From: an uncultured Eubacterium sp.
GTDB taxonomy: Bacteria > Bacillota > Clostridia > Lachnospirales > Lachnospiraceae
Length of the DNA stretch: 16,436 nucleotides
NCBI GenBank assembly: GCA_934317205.1
Contig: CAKREL010000052.1
Location: 1 to 16,436, forward strand
Direction: 5' to 3'
A program made the position numbers and the translations under genes. Positions 7,641-15,160 of the stretch are shown here, in pieces. Below the pieces are notes generated by a model. The model ran no database searches, had not been told where the DNA came from, and was given only the letters and a program-made list of their open reading frames with translations. How positions within the stretch are numbered: position 1 is the first letter of the stretch; each line of letters opens with the position of its first letter.

Positions 7641-9518
7641 ATGATTATCAAAGAGGCGAAGGTTGGAAAATTTGGTAAACTGGAAAATGTGCAGTATCAG
7701 TTTTCGCCACGGATCAATGTGATTTATGGACCGAATGAATCGGGAAAAAGCACGCTGATGCAGTTTTTGAAAGCGATGCTGTTTGGATTGGAAAAAACCA
7801 GAGTACGGAAAACACTGGATACATATAATAAATATGAGCCATGGGATACACCGGCATATTTTTTTGGTTCTATGATTTTTGAGACAGGGAATCAGAAATT
7901 TTTGTTGGAGCGCAATTTTTATCATAAGGAAAAGCGAACCCGCCTGGTCAATGTCCGGGATGGAGAAGAATTATCCGTGGAATATGGTGATCTGGATATG
8001 CTGCTTGGAAATGTCAGTGCGGTGGCGTATGAAAATACTTGTTGTATCGGACAGGAGCAGCTTTTGCCGGGACGGGAACTTGGAAGACTGCTGGAGGATG
8101 AACGCAGTAATCTGGCTCAGACCGGAAGCGGAGCATTTCAATTGTCGGAAGCATTGCAGGAACTGGAACAAAAACGTAAAAATAAAGAAAAACAGCGGCG
8201 AGATTTAGAAGAACAACGCATGTCGCAGATCCGTCAGCTGGAAGTAAAACAACAGGTGCTGGAACAGGATATATCTGACCTCAAGAAAAAACAGGAAAAC
8301 CAGGGATCACAGGATGTAAATATCCAGGAGCGGACAAGGCAAATTGCGCAGGCCATGGAACCGATAGTGAAAAAATATCAGACCGTTTGCCAGGAAGAGC
8401 ACAAATTGCAGGAAGCTGTTGCGAAGACACAGGCAGAATGGGAGAAGTTAGAGCAGAAGCGTTCATGGCGTGAGCCGCCGGAAAAGGATCTGTTAGAAAG
8501 GGAACGGATCGAAGCGGAAGAAGAAAAGCAGAAATCCGGCAAGAATACGGGCTTTTCACCACTGTTACTGCTCGGTGTTGCCGGTTTGCTCCTGGCACCT
8601 GTTTTAAGAGCATCAATTGATGGATTTCAGAAAGCAGCACCAATTTTGAATGTGATCTGTATTGTTTTAGTCTTTGCCGGACTTATATCTGTATACAGTA
8701 AACATAAAAATCAGAAAGGCAGATATGGAAGAGAAAATACAAAAACTACCGGTGGATCCATGCATAGTCAAAATGACAGGCAGCGTGATCTTGAAGAGAT
8801 GGAAGCACGGTTGGTGGAACTGGAACAAAAAAAGACCGGTTTGGATCAGCAATTGTGTCAAATTCAGAAACAAAAAAGTGATTCTGAAGATCAGCTGAAG
8901 AAACTGAAGGAAGAGAAGAAAGCATTGCAGCTTCAGGCTGCCCACCAGGAAGGCTCCGTGGAACAGCTGCAAAGTCAGATCCAGGAAAAAGAAGTAGAAT
9001 TGGAGAATTTGTCAGAACAGACAGCGGAACTGCGTCTGGAAACCAGCGAAGAGCAGGAAGTGCGTTCTGACTGTGTGGCATTAGAGCTGGCAGCAAAAAC
9101 AATGTCTCATCTTGCAGCTGGAATGTCGAAAAATCTGGAACATACCTTAGATAAAGAAATGTCAGAAATTTTGTCACAGATTACCGGGAGAGGACATCGG
9201 CAACTGTATGTGACAGATGGACGGGAAATTATCATGCAGGATCAGATGCAGAAGCGTGCACCGGAGGCTTACAGTCAGGGAACCATGCAGCAAGCCTATT
9301 TTTCCTATCGGATGGCTGCAGGGAAACTGCTTGCGCACGAAGAACCATTGCCTTTTTTGCTGGATGAGACATTTGCAAGTTATGATGAGCTGCGGCTGCG
9401 TCAGACATTGCGGTGGCTGGCAGAGCAGGAGAATCAGATTTTTCTTTTTACCTGCAGGAGTACCGAAATCCGACTGATGCAGGAAGAAGGTATTCAATTT
9501 CAGGAAATTAATGTATAA
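7641..9518 (+). CDS. Short YhaN/SbcC-like AAA ATPase with internal membrane hairpin
   Basis: This 625-residue ABC/SMC-type ATPase is the predicted partner of the upstream nuclease. Walker A is GPNESGKST (30-38), within INVIYGPNESGKSTLMQFLKAMLFG. Long Glu/Lys/Gln-rich coiled coils follow (about 160-300 and 380-490). The C-terminal lobe has a degenerate ABC signature (SQGTMQQAY, from 545) and Walker B FLLDETFASYDE (572-583). Between the coils two hydrophobic stretches (about 306-324 and 332-353) look like a transmembrane hairpin where SbcC/Rad50 has a zinc hook. No CxxC hook is seen. SbcC and YhaN are usually near 1000 residues, so the coils are much shorter here. I chose ATG 7641 (AGGAG at 7629-7633) over an in-frame upstream ATG inside the previous gene, as the family begins just before this point. 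Confidence 0.85.
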   Translation: MIIKEAKVGKFGKLENVQYQFSPRINVIYGPNESGKSTLMQFLKAMLFGLEKTRVRKTLDTYNKYEPWDTPAYFFGSMIFETGNQKFLLERNFYHKEKRTRLVNVRDGEELSVEYGDLDMLLGNVSAVAYENTCCIGQEQLLPGRELGRLLEDERSNLAQTGSGAFQLSEALQELEQKRKNKEKQRRDLEEQRMSQIRQLEVKQQVLEQDISDLKKKQENQGSQDVNIQERTRQIAQAMEPIVKKYQTVCQEEHKLQEAVAKTQAEWEKLEQKRSWREPPEKDLLERERIEAEEEKQKSGKNTGFSPLLLLGVAGLLLAPVLRASIDGFQKAAPILNVICIVLVFAGLISVYSKHKNQKGRYGRENTKTTGGSMHSQNDRQRDLEEMEARLVELEQKKTGLDQQLCQIQKQKSDSEDQLKKLKEEKKALQLQAAHQEGSVEQLQSQIQEKEVELENLSEQTAELRLETSEEQEVRSDCVALELAAKTMSHLAAGMSKNLEHTLDKEMSEILSQITGRGHRQLYVTDGREIIMQDQMQKRAPEAYSQGTMQQAYFSYRMAAGKLLAHEEPLPFLLDETFASYDELRLRQTLRWLAEQENQIFLFTCRSTEIRLMQEEGIQFQEINV

Positions 9519-9664
9519 AATAAAAAATTATGTTGTGTTCTAACGCAAGATATGCGAAAATAGAAGATAACCGTAAAAAACAATAGTTCGCCCGCACTAT
9601 TTATAGTAATTGAGAATATATGACGGGGGAATTGCTGGTGTAAAAAAGTGAAGGAGATAGATAG
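9519..9664 (+). other. Gap before the glycerol-1-phosphate dehydrogenase gene
   Basis: No clear terminator or promoter is seen. Three related ATAGT/ACTAT elements sit at 9583-9587, 9596-9600 and 9603-9607. They form AATAGT-N8-ACTATT and ACTAT-TT-ATAGT inverted repeats that may be an operator. AAGGAG at 9651-9656 is the ribosome binding site of the next gene. Confidence 0.4.
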
Positions 9665-10945
9665 ATGGACGTAGACCTTGGGCAGTTAAGAGAGCCGTGC
9701 GCCTGCGGAAAGGAGCATAATATCGATGTCGAGAAAATCGTCATCGAATCCGGAGCGGTGAGTCAACTGGAAGAAATTCTGGAAGATTTTCAGAATCCGG
9801 TATTTATATGTGACAGTAATACGCGGACGGCGGCGGAACCGTTTTTAGAGGAAGAATTTAAGGATTATCCGGTCATTGAACTGAATCCGGAAGGACTTCA
9901 GGCGGACAACCGTGGTGTAAACAAAGTAATGAAACAGCTGGATTATTGTGACAGGGGCTTAAGCAGTGTCTCTGTGGATGTATTGGTTGCAATCGGAGGC
10001 GGAACTATTCATGACCTGACCCGCTATGCAGCAACCGAATACGATATTCCGTTTGTTTCCGTGCCGACAGCAGCCAGTGTGGATGGATTTGCCGCAAATG
10101 TGGCAGCACTGACCTGGGATGGATTAAAGAAAACTGTGGCAGCTGTGGCTCCGCGCTGGATTCTGGCAGATACCGATATTTTCGGTGCAGCACCATCGAG
10201 ACTTACCGCTTCTGGTGTGTCCGATTTCCTTGGAAAATATATTTCCATTCTGGATTGGAAAATCGCACATTTGGTCACAGGAGAATACATCTGTGAGGAA
10301 GTATGTGATCTGTTAGAGAAATCACTGCGCGATGTCAGCAGAGTACTGGATGATATCCGTTTTGGCGACAGGGAAGCGATTGAGAAACTGATGTATGCGC
10401 TGATTTTGTCGGGGCTGTGCATGCAGATGGTGGAGAGCCCGCGCCCGGTATCCGGAGCAGAGCATATGGTATCCCATTTGTGGGATTTAAATGTACTTAA
10501 TGAAAAGACGAATGCACTACATGGTGAGCAGGTTGGTCTTGGTCTGTTGCTTGTGACGGATTATTACAAAAAACTAGGATATGCTATCCGACATAAAAAA
10601 GTAACTGTAAAATCGGAAACAGCCAAAGGACTTGAAATGAGTCTGTTGGAACATACATTTGGGAAAAAAGGCCTGTTGGAGGGGATTCTGAGAGAAAATA
10701 CTCCAAATCCGTTGGAAGACATCGATCTGGAAGATCTGGAAGAGCTGCTTCCTGAAATTGAAGATCTCATCGATGATCTGCCAGATGCCGATGACATGTA
10801 TGCAAAACTGCATGATGCAAGCTGTGTACATGAGATATCCGATCTTGGAATTGACAAAGAAAAAGTAGAACTTACCCTCCAGAGCAGTCCGTATGTCAGA
10901 AACCGTCTGACATTACTGCGGCTTTCCAAATTGTTAGAGTGGTAG
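9665..10945 (+). CDS. egsA: sn-glycerol-1-phosphate dehydrogenase (EgsA/AraM type)
   Basis: This 426-residue enzyme belongs to the iron-containing alcohol dehydrogenase/dehydroquinate synthase fold. EgsA (AraM) reduces dihydroxyacetone phosphate to sn-glycerol 1-phosphate with NAD(P)H, the enantiomer used in archaeal lipids; Bacillus subtilis uses it to make heptaprenylglyceryl phosphate. Motifs seen are the dinucleotide-binding GGGTIHDLTRYAA (111-123), PTAASVDGFAAN (134-145), and likely metal ligands D187 (GVSDFLGK), H267 (SGAEHMVSHLWD) and H286 (LHGEQVGLG). The N-terminus has a PCACGKEH motif. A strongly acidic segment at about 345-375 is unusual. No arabinose genes flank it, unlike araM in B. 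subtilis, so a lipid or cell-envelope role is at least as likely. Start supported by AAGGAG eight nt upstream. Confidence 0.88.
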   Translation: MDVDLGQLREPCACGKEHNIDVEKIVIESGAVSQLEEILEDFQNPVFICDSNTRTAAEPFLEEEFKDYPVIELNPEGLQADNRGVNKVMKQLDYCDRGLSSVSVDVLVAIGGGTIHDLTRYAATEYDIPFVSVPTAASVDGFAANVAALTWDGLKKTVAAVAPRWILADTDIFGAAPSRLTASGVSDFLGKYISILDWKIAHLVTGEYICEEVCDLLEKSLRDVSRVLDDIRFGDREAIEKLMYALILSGLCMQMVESPRPVSGAEHMVSHLWDLNVLNEKTNALHGEQVGLGLLLVTDYYKKLGYAIRHKKVTVKSETAKGLEMSLLEHTFGKKGLLEGILRENTPNPLEDIDLEDLEELLPEIEDLIDDLPDADDMYAKLHDASCVHEISDLGIDKEKVELTLQSSPYVRNRLTLLRLSKLLEW

Positions 10946-11105
10946 TGCCTGCACGGTGCGACAGCGGCACCGAGGGGTGATTACGCCGGTGATCAAAAAC
11001 TGGATTAAAATTCAATGTACAAAAATACACTATTGACAAAAAAATAACAGAAAAAAACAGATGATGAACTGGAAGAACCACAATGGGGATAGGAAAATAT
11101 AGGGA

Positions 11106-11151
11106 AAACAGCTTGAATTTACTTTTGAAAGTAGGTTTGGGCTGTTTTTTT
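11106..11151 (+). terminator. Intrinsic terminator upstream of pflB
   Basis: A 20-bp stem (11106-11125 with 11128-11147), continuous if G-U pairs are allowed, starts with AAACAGC/GCTGTTT and is capped by TACTTT/AAAGTA. It runs into eight T (11144-11151). It isolates pflB from egsA transcription, although it lies 160 nt after the egsA stop, implying a long 3' untranslated region or an unseen short transcript. Confidence 0.85.
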
Positions 11152-11170
11152 CTTAAAACAAAGGCTAATA

Positions 11171-11188
11171 ATGATAAAAAATTAACAA
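11171..11188 (+). promoter_or_regulatory. Candidate Rex (redox repressor) operator
   Basis: ATGATAA-AAAA-TTAACAA matches 12 of 14 fixed positions of the clostridial Rex pattern TTGTTAA-N4-TTAACAA. It lies 8 nt before the -35 box of pflB. Rex senses NADH/NAD+ and controls fermentation genes in Firmicutes, so the setting fits. The AT-rich context lowers confidence. Confidence 0.45.
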
Positions 11189-11195
11189 AAAGGTG

Positions 11196-11224
11196 TTGTA
11201 TTCTGCATACAATTCTGTTATTCT
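11196..11224 (+). promoter_or_regulatory. Predicted sigma-A promoter of pflBA
   Basis: TTGTAT (11196-11201), a 17-nt spacer and TATTCT (11219-11224) lie about 50 nt before the pflB start codon. Confidence 0.55.
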
Positions 11225-11273
11225 ACTGCCGTGGAAATGATTACTAGTTACTAACCAGAAAGTGAGGACGATC

Positions 11274-13526
11274 ATGAAGAAATTTGAACAGTGGAATGGG
11301 TTTGAAGGACGTTTATGGAAAGAAGAAGTAAATGTCCGCGACTTTATCCAGAACAACTACACCCAGTATGATGGAGATGAGGAGTTCCTGGCAGAACCGA
11401 CAGATGCAACAAACCGTCTGTGGGGCAAGCTGCAGGAGTTGCAGAAAGCAGAGCGTGCAAAAAATGGCGTTCTGGACATGGAGACTGAAGTTGTTACTTC
11501 TCTGACGGCTTATGGGCCGGGTTATATTGACGAAGAATTAAAAGATCTGGAGCAGGTTGTTGGTCTCCAGACAGATAAACCACTGAAACGTGCATTTATG
11601 CCGTACGGTGGAATTAAAATGGCTGAGGAATCCTGCAGAATGTATGGATATGAGCCAAGCGAAAAAATTCATGAGATTTTTACAAAATACCACAAAACTC
11701 ACAATCAGGCAGTATTTGATATTTATACACCGGAGATGAAAGTCGCAAGACACAACAAAATTTTAACAGGTCTTCCGGATACTTACGGCCGCGGTCGTAT
11801 TGTTGGCGATTACCGTCGAGTAGCTCTGTACGGTATCGATCAGCTGATTGAGTTCAAGAAAAAAGATTTTGATGCAACAAACCGTCAGGGTATGCGTCGT
11901 GGTGACTTCCAGTTAAGAGAAGAGATCGCAGAACAGATCCGTGCATTAAAAGGTATGAAAGAGATGGCAGCTATTTACGGCTACGATATTTCACAGCCGG
12001 CAAAAAATGCGAAAGAGGCAGTTCAGTGGGTATACTTCGGATACCTTGCAGCTGTTAAGACACAGAATGGTGCAGCTATGAGTGTTGGCCGTGTATCTAC
12101 TTTCCTTGATATTTATATCGAGAGAGATCTGAAAAACGGTATTCTGACAGAGGAAGAAGCACAGGAGCTCATCGACCATATGACAATGAAATTCCGTATG
12201 GTAAAATTTGCAAGAATCGAGTCTTACAATCAGCTCTTCTCCGGAGATCCGGTTTGGGCTACACTGGAAGTGGCAGGTATCGGCATGGATGGCCGTCACC
12301 AGGTTACAAAGACAGACTACCGTTTCCTGCATACACTTGAGAACATGGGACCGGCTCCGGAGCCAAACCTTACAGTATTATATTCTTCTCATTTACCGGA
12401 GAACTTTAAGAAATATGCAGCTCATATTTCTGTTGAGACAAGTTCTATCCAGTACGAGAATGATGATGTAATGCGTCCGGTATGGGGCGATGATTACTCT
12501 ATCTGCTGCTGTGTATCTGCCACAGAGACAGGTAAAGAGATTCAGTTCTTCGGTGCACGTGCAAACCTTGCAAAATGCTTACTTTACGCGATCAACGGTG
12601 GTATGGATGAGAGAACACATGATCAGGTAGCACCGGAATATGCACCAATCACATCCGAGTATCTTGATTATGATGAAGTAATGAAAAAATATGATGTAAT
12701 GATGGACTGGCTGGCTCACCTCTACGTAGGTACTCTGAACATGATCCATTACATGCATGATAAATATTACTATGAAGCAGCTGAGATGGCACTGATCGAT
12801 ACCGATGTACGTCGTACATTCGCAACAGGTATCGCAGGATTCTCACATGTAGTAGATTCCTTGAGTGCGATTAAATATGCAAAAGTAAAAACAATCCGTG
12901 ATGAGAGCGGAATCGTAGTTGACTTCGAGACAACCGGAGACTTCCCAAAATACGGAAACGATGATGAGAGAGCAGATGAGATCGCTGTATGGTTACTTCG
13001 TACATTTATGAGCAAACTGAAATATTGCCATACATACCGTGATTCTGAGCCGACTACTTCCATTCTGACCATTACATCCAACGTTGTATATGGTAAGGCA
13101 ACAGGTTCTCTTCCGGATGGAAGAAAAGCAGGTGCTCCACTTTCACCGGGAGCAAATCCATCTTACGGTGCAGAGCAGAACGGATTATTAGCTTCCTTAA
13201 ACTCTGTTGCAAAACTTCCATATGAAGAAGCACTGGATGGTATCTCTAATACACAGACTATCAACCCGGGTGCACTGGGACATGACGAGGCTGAGCGTGT
13301 AGACAACCTGGTAAATGTTCTTGATGGATATTTTGATCAGGGTGCACATCACCTGAACGTAAACGTATTTGGCGTAGAGAAACTGATCGATGCTATGGAG
13401 CATCCGGAGAAAGAAGAGTACGCAAACTTCACTATCCGTGTATCAGGATATGCTGTTAAATTCATCGATCTGACAAGAGAGCAGCAGATGGATGTAATCT
13501 CACGTACTTGCCACGATCATATGTAA
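11274..13526 (+). CDS. pflB: Formate C-acetyltransferase (pyruvate formate-lyase)
   Basis: This 750-residue glycyl-radical enzyme converts pyruvate and coenzyme A to acetyl-CoA and formate in anaerobic mixed-acid fermentation. The active-site cysteine pair lies in SICCCVSA (C412-C413, with an extra Cys at 411). [15 protein letters not shown] follows, and the radical glycine is G725 in [10 protein letters not shown] near the C-terminus. Length and motif spacing match the family. ATG 11274 is chosen because GAGG (11264-11267) sits 6 nt upstream; an in-frame GTG at 11262 overlaps that site. Codon choice is more biased than in neighbours (CGT, GAG, ATC, AAC, GGT frequent), as expected of an abundant fermentation enzyme. 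The activase gene begins 14 nt after the stop, forming a pflBA operon under a promoter with a candidate Rex site. Confidence 0.98.
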   Translation: MKKFEQWNGFEGRLWKEEVNVRDFIQNNYTQYDGDEEFLAEPTDATNRLWGKLQELQKAERAKNGVLDMETEVVTSLTAYGPGYIDEELKDLEQVVGLQTDKPLKRAFMPYGGIKMAEESCRMYGYEPSEKIHEIFTKYHKTHNQAVFDIYTPEMKVARHNKILTGLPDTYGRGRIVGDYRRVALYGIDQLIEFKKKDFDATNRQGMRRGDFQLREEIAEQIRALKGMKEMAAIYGYDISQPAKNAKEAVQWVYFGYLAAVKTQNGAAMSVGRVSTFLDIYIERDLKNGILTEEEAQELIDHMTMKFRMVKFARIESYNQLFSGDPVWATLEVAGIGMDGRHQVTKTDYRFLHTLENMGPAPEPNLTVLYSSHLPENFKKYAAHISVETSSIQYENDDVMRPVWGDDYSICCCVSATETGKEIQFFGARANLAKCLLYAINGGMDERTHDQVAPEYAPITSEYLDYDEVMKKYDVMMDWLAHLYVGTLNMIHYMHDKYYYEAAEMALIDTDVRRTFATGIAGFSHVVDSLSAIKYAKVKTIRDESGIVVDFETTGDFPKYGNDDERADEIAVWLLRTFMSKLKYCHTYRDSEPTTSILTITSNVVYGKATGSLPDGRKAGAPLSPGANPSYGAEQNGLLASLNSVAKLPYEEALDGISNTQTINPGALGHDEAERVDNLVNVLDGYFDQGAHHLNVNVFGVEKLIDAMEHPEKEEYANFTIRVSGYAVKFIDLTREQQMDVISRTCHDHM

Positions 13527-13540
13527 GGAGATTATATATT

Positions 13541-14290
13541 ATGGAAGAAATCACAGGCTACGTTCATTCTCTGGAAAGTTTCGGTTCCGTAGATGGTCCG
13601 GGGGTGCGCTATGTGATTTTCCTTTCCGGCTGTGCCATGCGCTGCCAGTTCTGCCATAATCCAGATACCTGGGATATGGCGGGCGGGCAGCCTTACACAG
13701 CAGATCAGCTTTTGGAAAAAGCCTGTCGATACCGCACTTACTGGAAACAGAAGGGCGGTATTACTGTAAGTGGCGGAGAACCGCTGCTTCAGATTGATTT
13801 TGTGACAGAATTGTTTCGCAAGGCGAAGGAAAAGGGAATTCACACCACATTAGATACCAGTGCAAATCCATTTACTACAAAAGAACCTTTCTATTCCAAA
13901 TGGAAAGAACTGATGCAGTATACAGATTTAGTTTTACTGGATATCAAACATATTGATCCGGAAGGTCATCTGGAACTGACCGGTCAGCCAAATGACAATA
14001 TCCTTGCTATGGCGCGGGAGCTGTCCGATATGGGAAAACCAGTGTGGATCCGCCATGTCCTTGTGCCGGAGCGAAATGACAAAGATGAGTATTTACATCG
14101 TCTGGCAGATTTTATCCATACATTGAAAAATGTGGAGCGGGTAGAAGTGCTTCCGTATCATACATTAGGTGTATTTAAATGGGAAAATATGGGACTTTCC
14201 TATCCATTGGAAGGCATTAAGCCGCCGACCAAAGAGCGGGTAGAAAATGCAGAGCGGATTCTAGGCGCAGGCGCATTTGCAAAGAAATAA
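13541..14290 (+). CDS. pflA: Pyruvate formate-lyase activating enzyme (radical SAM)
   Basis: This 249-residue radical-SAM activase uses a [4Fe-4S] cluster and S-adenosylmethionine to abstract hydrogen from the radical glycine of PflB. The cluster motif CAMRCQFC (C31, C35, C38) follows GPGVRYVIFLSG, and SGGEP (77-81) is the SAM-binding motif. The size matches E. coli PflA (246). ATG 13541 is preceded by AAGGAG (13525-13530), which overlaps the pflB stop codon and suggests coupled translation. Earlier in-frame codons lie inside pflB. A strong terminator directly follows. Confidence 0.97.
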   Translation: MEEITGYVHSLESFGSVDGPGVRYVIFLSGCAMRCQFCHNPDTWDMAGGQPYTADQLLEKACRYRTYWKQKGGITVSGGEPLLQIDFVTELFRKAKEKGIHTTLDTSANPFTTKEPFYSKWKELMQYTDLVLLDIKHIDPEGHLELTGQPNDNILAMARELSDMGKPVWIRHVLVPERNDKDEYLHRLADFIHTLKNVERVEVLPYHTLGVFKWENMGLSYPLEGIKPPTKERVENAERILGAGAFAKK

Positions 14291-14295
14291 TAATT

Positions 14296-14348
14296 ACACA
14301 GTATCATCAGGAGACAGAGAATGTTTTGTGAGGATACTGTGTTTTTTT
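14296..14348 (+). terminator. Intrinsic terminator of the pflBA operon
   Basis: ACACAGTATC (14296-14305) pairs over 10 bp with GATACTGTGT (14333-14342) around a 27-nt loop. The 3' arm runs into seven T (14342-14348). It starts 6 nt after the pflA stop codon. Confidence 0.85.
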
Positions 14349-14359
14349 GTAATAGGAGA

Positions 14360-14430
14360 TGATTCTGAGATGAATATGTCAGCTTACGCTGACCAGAATC
14401 ACGCACCAAGTCTCACGTGCGTTCGACTTG
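14360..14430 (+). ncRNA. Compact structured element, possible small RNA or leader
   Basis: TGATTCTG (14360-14367) pairs with CAGAATCA (14394-14401). Inside it, GTCAGC (14378-14383) pairs with GCTGAC (14388-14393) around TTAC, leaving a 10-nt bulge on the 5' side only. Immediately afterwards ACGCAC (14401-14406) can pair with GTGCGT (14417-14422), and the interleaved CAAGTC (14407-14412) with GACTTG (14425-14430). These last two helices either alternate or form a tight pseudoknot. No known RNA family is recognised. Confidence 0.35.
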
Positions 14431-14453
14431 AAATTACTAAAAAACTTCAATGA
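14370..14453 (+). CDS. Possible 27-residue short ORF over the structured element
   Basis: An ATG at 14370 opens a 27-codon frame ending at TGA 14451-14453. It is preceded by AGGAG (14354-14358) at a long spacing of 11 nt; a second in-frame ATG lies at 14376. The peptide begins MNMSAYADQNHAPS, ends VRLEITKKLQ, and has one Cys and no membrane segment. It spans nearly all of the paired bases at 14360-14430. It may be a leader peptide, a remnant, or chance. I do not recognise it. Confidence 0.3.
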   Translation: MNMSAYADQNHAPSLTCVRLEITKKLQ

Positions 14454-14467
14454 TGAAAATTCCTGCC

Positions 14468-14496
14468 TTGCAAGAATCTGAAAAGTATATTAAAAT
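14468..14496 (+). promoter_or_regulatory. Predicted promoter of the Rrf2 gene, with overlapping inverted repeat
   Basis: TTGCAA (14468-14473), a 17-nt spacer and TAAAAT (14491-14496) form a good sigma-A promoter. AGTAT (14484-14488) and ATACT (14499-14503) form an inverted repeat centred on the -10 box, a plausible repressor site, perhaps for Rrf2 itself. The transcript would have a leader of about 130 nt before the ATG at 14632. Confidence 0.5.
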
Positions 14497-14631
14497 AAAT
14501 ACTATATATCATGTAGGAATATAATGAAATATAAGAATTTACAAGAAGCCATAGGAGAAGGAGATAGAAGGCATGATTTTATGATTTCTGTCCGGAATAA
14601 GCTATGGTATAGATTGCAAGGAGGGAGCAAC

Positions 14632-15075
14632 ATGAAAGTATCAACAAAAGGCAGATATGCGCTGCGTCTGATGGTTGATCTTGGCATCAACGGTGGCGAA
14701 GATAAATATATTTCACTGAAGGATATTTCTGCGCGTCAGAATATTTCTATTAAATATCTGGAACAGATCGTGACACCGCTGCACCGTGCCGGACTGGTAA
14801 GAAGTGTACGTGGAGCCCAGGGCGGATATCGTCTCAGCAGAAAAGCGGACAAGTACACAGCGGGAGAGATTTTGCGTGCCATCGAGGGAAGTTTCGCACC
14901 GATAGCGTGTCTGGAGACACCGGAAAATGAGTGTGAGCGTTATCACGACTGCGCGACAGTAGGTTTCTGGGAAGGCATGTATAAAGTTATTTCCGATTAT
15001 GTGGATAGTGTAACTTTAAAACAGCTGATTGATGAGCATCTGGGAAGTCATTGCCCGGGATGTCAGGAAAAATAA
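14632..15075 (+). CDS. Rrf2/IscR family transcriptional regulator
   Basis: This 147-residue winged-helix regulator is of the Rrf2 family, whose members sense Fe-S cluster status, nitric oxide or cysteine supply. The start MKVSTKGRYALRLMVDL is the family consensus, so ATG 14632 (GGAGG at 14620-14624) is chosen over an in-frame ATG 36 codons upstream. The recognition region is SIKYLEQIVTPLHRAGLVRSVRGAQGGYRL (39-68). Cysteines 93, 101 and 107 could ligate an Fe-S cluster, but the spacing is C-X7-C-X5-C, where E. coli IscR has C-X5-C-X5-C. A C-terminal CPGC (141-144) adds two more. No iscS or iscU lies within the window; upstream are the pfl genes and downstream an amidase. Targets unknown. Confidence 0.92.
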   Translation: MKVSTKGRYALRLMVDLGINGGEDKYISLKDISARQNISIKYLEQIVTPLHRAGLVRSVRGAQGGYRLSRKADKYTAGEILRAIEGSFAPIACLETPENECERYHDCATVGFWEGMYKVISDYVDSVTLKQLIDEHLGSHCPGCQEK

Positions 15076-15160
15076 CGCAGCAAATAAATGATGAGCTTGT
15101 TCTCTATCATCTATCAAAAGAAATTGTTGCAGATCTAATGTATTTGGAAAAGGTATTTGT

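Larger units (their letters stand above)
10946..11273. other. Intergenic region between egsA and pflB
   Basis: A GC-rich structured patch immediately follows egsA (10945-10991). A T/A-rich stretch with an isolated TTGACA (11033-11038) lacks a good -10 partner. A strong terminator (11106-11151), a candidate Rex site (11171-11188) and the pflB promoter (11196-11224) come next. No gene is seen, and the ZTP (pfl) riboswitch core that precedes some pfl genes is absent. Confidence 0.6.

Noticed and set aside
8674..9497. Overlapping ORFs in other frames within the YhaN-like gene
   Set aside because: They are frame shadows of a long coiled-coil gene with repetitive codons, without start signals or family motifs.
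10977..11036. Short GTG-initiated frame between egsA and pflB
   Set aside because: It has about 19 codons, and the only purine-rich stretch directly abuts the GTG, leaving no room for ribosome spacing.
11033..11038. TTGACA box as a promoter upstream of the pflB terminator
   Set aside because: There is no acceptable -10 box 16-18 nt downstream. The real pflB promoter lies after the terminator.
11152..11273. ZTP (pfl) riboswitch upstream of pflB
   Set aside because: The motif is known before some pfl genes, so I looked for its conserved CCGCCTGGGC-like core and the G-rich first hairpin. Neither is present.
14524..14631. 36-codon N-terminal extension of the Rrf2 regulator
   Set aside because: Rrf2 proteins start at the MKVSTKGRYA consensus, and a good GGAGG precedes the ATG at 14632. 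The extension lacks a ribosome binding site and family similarity.
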